This document shows positions 42,063 to 48,393 of a stretch of DNA of 48,393 nt, piece after piece. A program made the position numbers and the translations under genes. A model generated the notes under the pieces. The model searched no databases and was not told the DNA's origin. It saw only the letters and a program-made list of their open reading frames with translations. How positions within the stretch are numbered: the first letter of the stretch is position 1; each line of letters begins with the position of its first letter. Source of the DNA: Planctomycetota bacterium (GTDB taxonomy: Bacteria > Planctomycetota > Phycisphaerae > FEN-1346); the NCBI GenBank assembly GCA_030602705.1, contig JAUVZF010000025.1:1-48393 (forward strand). Direction: 5' to 3'.

Positions 42063-43169
42063 GTGAGGCAATTGCCGATCGGTCTGGACGTGGGGACGAC
42101 GGCCGTCCGGATGCTGCAACTGGGCGGCAGCGAGCGGGATCTGCGCGTCCTTGACGCCGCCAAGTTCGTCATCCCACTGGAAGTCAAGGGCGATGTGTCG
42201 CGGCGCCGCACGTTTATCATCGAAGGCATCCGTCGCCTTATGAAGGAACGCCGGTTCCGCGGACGCGAGGTCGTGATGGCGCTCGCGGCCGGGGAACTGG
42301 CCGTCCGCAACATCCGCATGCCGAGAATGCCGCAAAAGGAACTCCTGGCGGCCGTCAACTGGGAAGCCCAGAACAAGTTCCCGTTCGATACAGCCACTGC
42401 GGTGATTCAGTACCTGAAGGCCGGGGAAGTGCGACACGGAGACCAGGTCCTCGACGAGATCATCCTCTTTGTCACTCCTCGCGTTGAAGTGGATGAGAAG
42501 ATTCAGTTGGCCTGTGAGGCGGGGGTCAACCTTGTGAGCCTGGATGCCGAGCCGTGCGCCGTGTTCCGCGGCTTCGGGCGGTTTCTGCACCGCCGCGACG
42601 ACGAAGACATCGTGCGGGCCTTCTCGGACATCGGAGCGGAAACGAAGGTGGTCATCGCACGCGGGCGAGACATCGTTTTCGTGAAGACCATACCGATCGG
42701 CGGGTCGGTATTCAACCGCTCGGTGGCGGACCGTCTGGAGTTGGCCACTGCCGAGGCCGAGGCCCTGCGGCGGCGAATCGGCTGGCGCCGCTCGCGCGAG
42801 GACGATGAGGGCCAGGAAACCGACCGGACCGCCCGCGCGGTGGCAGACGCCATCCGACCGCATCTGGAAGACCTGGCCGATGAGATCGGCCTGTGCCTTC
42901 GCTACTACAGTGTCACGTTTCGCGGGCCGTGTCCCGGGTCGATCCTGTTCACGGGCGGCGAAGCGCACGACCCGAGCATTCCGGCGACGCTCGGCGACCG
43001 GCTCGGGATGGAGATCGAGATCGGCGATCCATTCCGCGGTGTCCGGACCGATCACCTGGAGCCGATCCTGGACCGGCGAGGCATCCGGGCCGAATGGACC
43101 ACGGTGTTCGGCCTCAGCCTGAAAGGGTTACACCTGGCGGCCCAGTTTACGGCGGGTTACGCGGCCTGA
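42063..43169 (+). CDS. pilM: type IV pilus assembly protein PilM
   Basis: PilM is an actin-like ATPase on the cytoplasmic side that binds PilN and helps build the trans-envelope alignment complex. The 368-residue product shows the actin-fold phosphate loop IGLDVGTTAVRMLQL at its start, MPQKELLAAVNWEAQNKFPF, a second phosphate region FSDIGAETKVVIARGRDIVFVKTIPIGG, and FTGGEAHDPSIPATLGDRLGMEI near the end. I chose GTG 42063, with AAAGGGGG seven bases ahead, over a TTG at 42036 overlapping the previous stop. It lies within the tight pilus operon. Confidence 0.88.
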   Translation: MRQLPIGLDVGTTAVRMLQLGGSERDLRVLDAAKFVIPLEVKGDVSRRRTFIIEGIRRLMKERRFRGREVVMALAAGELAVRNIRMPRMPQKELLAAVNWEAQNKFPFDTATAVIQYLKAGEVRHGDQVLDEIILFVTPRVEVDEKIQLACEAGVNLVSLDAEPCAVFRGFGRFLHRRDDEDIVRAFSDIGAETKVVIARGRDIVFVKTIPIGGSVFNRSVADRLELATAEAEALRRRIGWRRSREDDEGQETDRTARAVADAIRPHLEDLADEIGLCLRYYSVTFRGPCPGSILFTGGEAHDPSIPATLGDRLGMEIEIGDPFRGVRTDHLEPILDRRGIRAEWTTVFGLSLKGLHLAAQFTAGYAA

Positions 43170-43187
43170 GAGGGAGGGAGCGACCCG

Positions 43188-43766
43188 GTGCACGAACTGG
43201 AATTCTTGTCGGAAGATTACCTTCGGGCGCAGTTCCAGCGTCGGATTGGTTTCGTTCGTTCCTGGCTGCTGCTGGCCATCGGCCTGGCGATGGTCCTGTG
43301 GAGTCTCCAGATGGGCGCCTGGGTCCGGAACGCACAGGCCGAACTGGCGGCGCTTCGCAGCGCGGGTTCGGCAGTGGACGCGGACGTGAAGAAGGTCCGG
43401 AACCTCAGGACTGAGGCCCGGTCCTACAATCAGCGGCTGGACCTGCTGCGGAACCTGAGACCCAGGATCGCCGTGACCGACATCGTCGCCGAGATGGTCC
43501 GCCTCTTGCCGCAGAGCATCATGTTGGACGGCTTCGACCTGGACTATCCGACGGAGGCAGAGACCGAGCGGGCGACGCTTTGCTTGCGCGGCTGGGCACC
43601 GAATGAGACAACCGTGACCCGCGCGGTGGGCAACCTGGATGCATCGCCGCGCTTCGAGCACGCCATTCTCGTGGAGTCGAAACTGCTCTCGGGCGAGACC
43701 CACGGGCGGCGGTCGTTCATCATCGAAGCGAAGGCACTGCCGGCGCCACCGGCCGAGGAGAGATAA
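43188..43766 (+). CDS. PilN-like inner-membrane pilus assembly protein
   Basis: The 192-residue product has a short cytoplasmic N-terminus (ELEFLSEDYLRAQ) that in PilN binds PilM. One membrane helix (WLLLAIGLAMVLWSLQMGAWV), a coiled-coil (about 50-90) and a ferredoxin-like periplasmic domain with LPQSIMLDGFDLDY...LCLRGWAPNETTV follow. This order matches PilN/GspL C-terminal parts. The start is GTG with GGGAGGGAG ahead. The next gene begins two bases after its stop. Confidence 0.78.
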   Translation: MHELEFLSEDYLRAQFQRRIGFVRSWLLLAIGLAMVLWSLQMGAWVRNAQAELAALRSAGSAVDADVKKVRNLRTEARSYNQRLDLLRNLRPRIAVTDIVAEMVRLLPQSIMLDGFDLDYPTEAETERATLCLRGWAPNETTVTRAVGNLDASPRFEHAILVESKLLSGETHGRRSFIIEAKALPAPPAEER

Positions 43767-43768
43767 AC

Positions 43769-44404
43769 GTGGCGGCACGTACGAGCGTACGCAAACGTTG
43801 GGCGGTAGACCGACAGCAACTCCTCATCCTGCTGGTGGCCGCTGTCATGATGACCAGTTTTGTCCTCTTGGTGTGCTGGCCGAAGCAGCGCGAACTGACG
43901 GCCGTTGACCGGGCGCTGGAGCACGAAGGCGACCTGGTCAACCGCAAAGTGCTCGCCCGCAACGAGGGTGTGTACATTTCGGCGCGGATCCCGAGCCTCC
44001 GCATGGCCCAGGGGGTGTTCAGCCGTCACCTGCCACCGGAGCCGCGCGTGGCCGAGTTCCTTGAAGCGGTGGCCGAGGGGGTGGCGGCTGAGGCGAACGT
44101 GACCCACGAAATCAAGCGGGCCGAGACCCCGCCGTCGGGACTGTCGGGGCCGGTGCCCGCGGTTGCCCTTCGGCTGCGGCTCACGGGGCCTTTTGAAGGT
44201 GTTTATCGGTGCTTGGCGACGATCGAAGGGCTCGAACGGCTGAACCGTTTCCGACGGGTGCGTTGCGTGAGATCCGGAAGCCCCGGCTGGGTCGTCGCTG
44301 AAGCCGAAATCCTGGTCTTCTACCTTCCTGCGCCCGATCGGCAGACGGCGCCGGGCAAGACGAGCAACGACGGCCGAGCAACCCTGAAGCGGGCACGCGC
44401 ATAG
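43769..44404 (+). CDS. PilO-like inner-membrane pilus assembly protein
   Basis: The 211-residue product has a short basic cytoplasmic start, one helix (LLILLVAAVMMTSFVLLVCW), a coiled-coil and a PilO/GspM-type periplasmic domain (AVALRLRLTGPFEGVYRCLATIEGLERLNRF...AEAEILVFYL). PilO dimerises with PilN to form the periplasmic alignment ring. The GTG start is preceded by GGAGAG inside the end of the PilN-like gene. Confidence 0.78.
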   Translation: MAARTSVRKRWAVDRQQLLILLVAAVMMTSFVLLVCWPKQRELTAVDRALEHEGDLVNRKVLARNEGVYISARIPSLRMAQGVFSRHLPPEPRVAEFLEAVAEGVAAEANVTHEIKRAETPPSGLSGPVPAVALRLRLTGPFEGVYRCLATIEGLERLNRFRRVRCVRSGSPGWVVAEAEILVFYLPAPDRQTAPGKTSNDGRATLKRARA

Positions 44405-44418
44405 GCGACTGAGAAACC

Positions 44419-45039
44419 ATGATCCAGTTGGCAAAATTCTGGGCCGGCGACACCTGGATTCATGCCTGGCTGGCCGGTCGTGCGCGCGGCCGGTGGGCTA
44501 CCGTGCGCGGGCGGTGGATTCGGACTGTGCTGACGGCGGCCCTTCTGGTCACCGGCCTGAGCGCCTGGGCGTTGGCCATCATTCAACCATGGGCGACGAA
44601 GGCGACGGACCACCGCGTCTTCGCGGCGTCGGCCAGGGTGACGCCCGACAGGGTCCGCTCGGCCGCCGTCGACCTCGAGGAACTCCTCGGTGAGCGTGTC
44701 GCTCCCGTTTCCGGGCCGCTTCGACGGAACCCGTTCGACCACGCCGGGCCCGCCGGCGAAGAGGCGGCCGCTTTTGATTCCAAGTCTCCGGCGCCGCGCC
44801 CGGCGAGTGTGGCCGACCTGACGGCCGAGGAGCCGACGCCACAGGAGATCCTGGAGAAGGTCAAGGGGCTCAGGCTCGAGGTGATCCTCATCACGCCCGA
44901 GGGGCCGCGATGGGCCGTTATCAATGGCGAAAACTACCAAGAGGGGGATGAAGTGGCCGGATTCCGGATCGTTGAGATCCAGCAAGACCGAACCCGGCTG
45001 CAACGGGGAGGTGTCACGTGCCTGCTGCGCATGGACTGA
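44419..45039 (+). CDS. PilP/GspC-like protein with HR-type domain
   Basis: The 206-residue product has a membrane helix (VLTAALLVTGLSAWALAII, about 36-54), a Pro/Ala-rich linker with the motif RNPFDHAG, and a C-terminal beta domain KGLRLEVILITPEGPRWAVINGENYQEGDEVAGFRIVEIQQDRTRLQRGG. This is the HR domain shared by PilP and GspC, which docks on the secretin. Anchoring by a helix rather than a lipobox is more like GspC. The stop is 15 bases before the secretin start. Confidence 0.75.
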   Translation: MIQLAKFWAGDTWIHAWLAGRARGRWATVRGRWIRTVLTAALLVTGLSAWALAIIQPWATKATDHRVFAASARVTPDRVRSAAVDLEELLGERVAPVSGPLRRNPFDHAGPAGEEAAAFDSKSPAPRPASVADLTAEEPTPQEILEKVKGLRLEVILITPEGPRWAVINGENYQEGDEVAGFRIVEIQQDRTRLQRGGVTCLLRMD

Positions 45040-45053
45040 GAAGGAGCGTCGTC

Positions 45054-47033
45054 ATGGAGAGGGAAACAGCCCTCGAACGAAGTCGGTGGCGCACGAAACG
45101 CCTGGCCGGGACTCTGGCGTTGGCGTGCCTGATGCTCGCCACCCGCGCGGCGCTGAGCGCCGAACAGAGTGCGCCCGCCGCGAAGACCACCGAGAAAGCC
45201 GCGCCAGACACGCCGCCGCCTGTCGGCGGCGATGCCAAGGCAACCAAGCCTGACGCCGACGCGCCCCAACCGGCGGGAGGTGGCGCGGCGAGCACCGCGC
45301 CGGCGGCCGACGGAAAAATCGAACTCCACATCAAGGACGACGACCTTACCAACGTCCTCGAACTCCTGTCCCAGCAATACCAACTCAACATCGTTGCCAG
45401 CAAGGGAGCCACGGGCAAGGTGTCGGCCGACCTGTATGACGTGACGGTCGAAGGCGCCCTCGACGCCATCTGCCGGGCCACCGCCTTGAAGTGGGTGAAG
45501 GAAGGGAACTGCATCTACGTTCACACGGCCGAGGAACTGGCGGCCATCCAGGCGGACGACTCGCGGCTGGTCACCGAGGTCTTCCATCTAAACTACCTGA
45601 CGAGCGACGAGGCCCTGGGCATGATCACGCCGGCCCTCTCGGCCAAGGCGACGGCGGCGGTCACGACGGAGGCGGAAACCGGTATCCCGTCCGGCGCCGA
45701 CGAGGCTGGCGGCGACAATTACGCCATGCCGGATACACTGGTCATCCGCGACTTTCCCGAGAACCTCGGGCAGGTACGCCAAATCCTCGAGAAGATGGAC
45801 AAGCGTCCCCGCCAGGTCCTCGTCGAAGCCACCATCCTCCAGGTCACCCTCGATGATGACACCAGCCTGGGCATCAACTTCAACGCCCTGGCCGGCGTCG
45901 ATTTCCGCGACATCGCCGCCCCTGAACCGACGACCGCGGGGGCAACCATCCAGACCAACGCGGCAGCCACCGCCAGGGCGCAGTCCCACCCCTGGGCCAC
46001 GGCTTACACGACCGGCTTCGCCACGCCCGGCACCGGCCTGAACATCGGCGTCATCACCAACAACGTCTCGTTCTTCATCCACGCCCTGGAGGCCGTCACC
46101 GACACGGTCGTCCTGTCGAACCCCAAGGTCCTGACGCTGAACAAGCAGCCCGCCGAGGTCATCGTGGGCCAGGAAATCGGCTACATCACCACCATCATGA
46201 GCGAGACGACGGCTGTCGAGACCGTGGAGTTCCTCGAAGTGGGGACCCAGTTGCGGTTCCGCCCGTTCATCACCGATCATGGGTACGTCCGCTTGGAGGT
46301 CCACCCGGAGGTCTCCACAGGGGTCATCAACGCCATCACACAAGTCCCCGACAAGACCACCACCGAAGTCACGTGCAACATCATGGTCAAGGACGGTGAG
46401 ACGGTCGTCATCGGCGGCCTGTTCGACGAGGTCGCCAGCATCACTCGGAACCAGGTTCCCGGGCTCGGCAACATTCCCGGCCTCGGGTGGTTGTTCCGCA
46501 GCAAGGACGACGACACGCTGCGCCACGAAATCATCATCCTCCTGACGCCCCACATCATTGAGGACAACGAACTCAATGCCATCGGCAAGGCCGCCCTCGC
46601 CGACGCCAAGCGGCAATGCCTCGGCATCCGCGAGGGGTTCAGTTTCTTCACGCGCGAACGCATTACCGTCAACTACATGCAAAAGGCCGATCAGGCCTGG
46701 AAACGTTACGAGAAAACACGTAACCCCAAGGACCTCGACGACGCCTGGTGGAACATCTCACTGGCCTGCAACGTGGCCCCGAACAACCTCAAGGCCATCC
46801 GCCTGAAGGATAGAGTACTCACGGCCAGGACCGGCAAGCCGCACACGCCGCCCAACCTCACCATCTGGGACACCATCCAGGCTCGCCTCCTGGCCATGGA
46901 CAAGACCAAGGGGGTGGTCCCCCCCACCAAGACAAAGCGCACTCCTGCCGCCAGGCAGGAGGCCAAGCCGAAGAACAAGGCACGTCCCAGTGGCAAGGCC
47001 CGCCAGAAGAAGGAGGCCGACCGTGCGAACTAA
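45054..47033 (+). CDS. secretin (PilQ/GspD family outer-membrane channel)
   Basis: The 659-residue product has a signal peptide (LAGTLALACLMLATRAALSA) and an Ala/Pro-rich spacer. An STN/N0-like domain follows (LHIKDDDLTNVLELLSQQYQLNIV, VSADLYDVTVEGALDAI), then an N1-type repeat (VFHLNYLTSDEALGMI, DTLVIRDFPENLGQVRQILEKMD) and the secretin beta-barrel core (VLVEATILQVTLDDDTSLGINF, LSNPKVLTLNKQPAEVIVGQEIGY, MVKDGETVVIGGL, VPGLGNIPGLGWLF). A basic C-terminal extension of about 100 residues follows the core. It would form the gated pore for the pilus or secretion pseudopilus. AAGGAG precedes ATG 45054. The final codons overlap the next gene. Confidence 0.92.
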   Translation: MERETALERSRWRTKRLAGTLALACLMLATRAALSAEQSAPAAKTTEKAAPDTPPPVGGDAKATKPDADAPQPAGGGAASTAPAADGKIELHIKDDDLTNVLELLSQQYQLNIVASKGATGKVSADLYDVTVEGALDAICRATALKWVKEGNCIYVHTAEELAAIQADDSRLVTEVFHLNYLTSDEALGMITPALSAKATAAVTTEAETGIPSGADEAGGDNYAMPDTLVIRDFPENLGQVRQILEKMDKRPRQVLVEATILQVTLDDDTSLGINFNALAGVDFRDIAAPEPTTAGATIQTNAAATARAQSHPWATAYTTGFATPGTGLNIGVITNNVSFFIHALEAVTDTVVLSNPKVLTLNKQPAEVIVGQEIGYITTIMSETTAVETVEFLEVGTQLRFRPFITDHGYVRLEVHPEVSTGVINAITQVPDKTTTEVTCNIMVKDGETVVIGGLFDEVASITRNQVPGLGNIPGLGWLFRSKDDDTLRHEIIILLTPHIIEDNELNAIGKAALADAKRQCLGIREGFSFFTRERITVNYMQKADQAWKRYEKTRNPKDLDDAWWNISLACNVAPNNLKAIRLKDRVLTARTGKPHTPPNLTIWDTIQARLLAMDKTKGVVPPTKTKRTPAARQEAKPKNKARPSGKARQKKEADRAN

Positions 47034-48225
47034 ACGAGCCATTCTGTATGCCGCCGTCGTAAGCGTGTTTCTGGCCGCCGGATGCGGGCAGACGCATATC
47101 GAAAAGAAGCGCGAGGAGGCCCGCCAGCGCTGGGGCGAGTCTCGGGCCAAGATGATGGTCAAACTCGCCGAAGGCTGCTTCAAACGCGGCAACCTGGCCC
47201 GCGCACGCGGGCACGTCGAAGAGATCCTCAACGCCAATATCCCGTATGCCCCCGGCTACGCGCTGGCGGCCCGTCTGGCGGCCGAGATGAAGGAGTTGGA
47301 TAAGGCCCGTGACTACGCCGAGACCGCCAAATCCATCGATCCCGAATCCGCCGAGGCCCGATACGTGCTCGGCACGATCGAACAGACACTCGGACACGAG
47401 ACGAAAGCCCTGGCCGAGTTCGCCAAGGCGGTGGAACTGAACGGCCACGTCGCCAGGTATGCCCTGGCCGAGGCCGAAATGCTCGTCGCGGCCGACCAGG
47501 CCGAAGCGGCCGCCGGGCGCCTCGCCCAGGCTGCCGAGCGGATGCCGGGCAGGGCCGATGTCCACGCCGCCCTCAGCGACGTCCTTTCACTGCTCGGCCG
47601 GTACCAGGAGGCGGTCGGCGGCTATCGGATCGCGCTGCGGCTGGACCCCGAGCAGCAGGAACCGAGAGAGCGGTTGGCGACGGCCCTGTTCCACTCCGGC
47701 GCCTATGACGAGGCCGAGCCGATCCTGGCTGAACTGGCGGAGTCGGAGCCGGACTTCGCAGCCGGTTGGATACACCAGATGCGGGCGGACTGTCTGCTGG
47801 CCCTCGGCCGGACCGACGAGGCCCGGACCCTTTATGAGGCGCAGGCACGGCGAGCCTCGGCGACATCCCGGCCGCTGGTTGCACTCGCCAAGTGCGACAT
47901 CTTCCAGAACCGGCTGCCGTCGGCCGGGAAGTTCCTCGATGCCGCCCTGGCACGCCACCCGCAGGACGCCGAGGCCAACGCCCTCATCGGCTACGTCCTC
48001 GTGGCCCAAGGGAGGCCGGGCGAGGCCGTCTCGCACCTGAAACTGGCGCTGAAGGACCCGAAGTGTGGCGGCCGGGAAACCGTGGAGTGGCTCCTCGCAC
48101 GCGCCGAGGGAAGGCCGCCCCCTCCACCGCCCAAGGCACAGGCACAGCCGTCGGCCGCGCGGCCGAAAGACACCAAGCAGAACGATGGGCTCTACGTCTT
48201 GGCCAGACCTGCGAACTCGTCGTAG
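47023..48225 (+). CDS. TPR lipoprotein (PilF-like pilotin candidate)
   Basis: The 400-residue product has a lipoprotein signal (ILYAAVVSVFLAAGC, lipobox LAAGC) and about nine tetratricopeptide repeats, ending in a Pro/Ala-rich tail. TPR lipoproteins of the PilF/PilW type help insert the secretin in the outer membrane, which fits its position directly after the secretin gene, with an 11-base overlap. The start is GTG 47023 after AAGGAGG. The tail after residue 360 is low-complexity and may not fold. Confidence 0.82.
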   Translation: MRTKRAILYAAVVSVFLAAGCGQTHIEKKREEARQRWGESRAKMMVKLAEGCFKRGNLARARGHVEEILNANIPYAPGYALAARLAAEMKELDKARDYAETAKSIDPESAEARYVLGTIEQTLGHETKALAEFAKAVELNGHVARYALAEAEMLVAADQAEAAAGRLAQAAERMPGRADVHAALSDVLSLLGRYQEAVGGYRIALRLDPEQQEPRERLATALFHSGAYDEAEPILAELAESEPDFAAGWIHQMRADCLLALGRTDEARTLYEAQARRASATSRPLVALAKCDIFQNRLPSAGKFLDAALARHPQDAEANALIGYVLVAQGRPGEAVSHLKLALKDPKCGGRETVEWLLARAEGRPPPPPPKAQAQPSAARPKDTKQNDGLYVLARPANSS

Positions 48226-48285
48226 CAGAGACGTCGGTGGTGGCCGTTCCGGATGGGCGGACGGTCTGGAGGTACGTGTTTAGCG

Positions 48286-48393
48286 TGTCATTCCGAGCGA
48301 GCGAAGCGAGTCGAGTCCCGGCGCGCCGGGATCGCCGTTATCCGTGTCCGGACGACGAGATTTCTCCGCTCGGCCGTACGGCCTCGGTCGAAA
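48286..48393. repeat. dispersed palindromic repeat, cut by the window end
   Basis: It begins TGTCATTCCGAG and ends at the window edge with CTCGGTCGAAA, which would pair as an inverted copy if followed by TGACA. Inside it are CGAGCGAAGCGAGTCGAG and a CCCGGCGCGCCGGG palindrome. The overall shape is that of a long imperfect hairpin repeat, like the TCATTCCGAG-type repeats seen in many environmental genomes. Confidence 0.6.

Noticed and set aside
13639-48225. PEP-CTERM-like sorting tails on proteins encoded here
   Set aside because: C-termini of the TPR, pilin, secretin, glycosidase and propeller proteins were inspected; none has the motif-helix-basic pattern.
1-48393. tRNA or rRNA genes
   Set aside because: The intergenic regions were read for cloverleaf landmarks (GGTTCGAATCC-type T-loops, CCA ends) and conserved rRNA stretches; none was found. 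A tRNAscan run would be decisive.

Overview
This is a high-GC bacterial chromosome segment. The gene content points to the Planctomycetota, probably a Phycisphaerae-like lineage. Pointers are secreted DUF1080 and PQQ beta-propeller proteins, a GH106-like and a degenerate GH10-like protein, an exosortase/exopolysaccharide locus, a membrane-tethered excisionase-type HTH protein, and several secreted proteins without wider homologues that I recognise. This placement is inferred from protein families; there is no rRNA or tRNA in the window to confirm it.

Layout: (1) 1-3.2 kb: a 43-bp tandem repeat array, then two minus-strand secreted proteins (tandem DUF1080; PQQ propeller) separated by a truncated mobile repeat. 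(2) 3.6-9.2 kb: pyrF, murD and a large GH106-like glycosidase, all on the plus strand. (3) 9.4-22.2 kb: a plus-strand exopolysaccharide/exosortase locus behind a good sigma70-type promoter. It encodes an outer-membrane export lipoprotein with an SLBB domain, an exosortase, an EpsI-like (DUF3485) protein, a 1437-residue TPR protein, a Wzc-like co-polymerase/ATPase and an O-antigen-ligase-like/VanZ fusion. (4) 22.2-30.5 kb: a short uvrC (minus), a Cys-less YgiT/MqsA-like protein beside a mobile element, a 792-residue polytopic membrane protein, and small envelope proteins including an OmpA-type lipoprotein. (5) 30.8-39.4 kb: housekeeping genes aroC, purC, uvrB-nadC and birA, plus a GH10-like protein lacking the catalytic glutamates and a ComEA-like helix-hairpin-helix protein. 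(6) 39.7-48.2 kb: type IV pilus / type II secretion-like genes. First comes a major pseudopilin behind an unusual structured leader, with its own terminator. Then comes a tight operon: small membrane protein, GspH-like pilin, PilM, PilN, PilO, PilP-like protein, secretin and TPR lipoprotein. No assembly ATPase or PilC-type platform protein is present.

The strongest unannotated signal is a small non-autonomous mobile element (about 160-180 bp, MITE-like). It is present in three copies. Two intact copies have matching terminal inverted repeats and different perfect 8-bp target duplications; a third, inverted copy is truncated. Next are a highly structured RNA-like segment of about 240 nt ahead of the major pilin, several families of GC-rich palindromes (including twin 22-bp arms), and unusual translation starts: a probable leaderless start, a leader peptide overlapping its downstream gene, and a possible ATT start. 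No CRISPR array, tRNA, rRNA or complete insertion sequence was seen.
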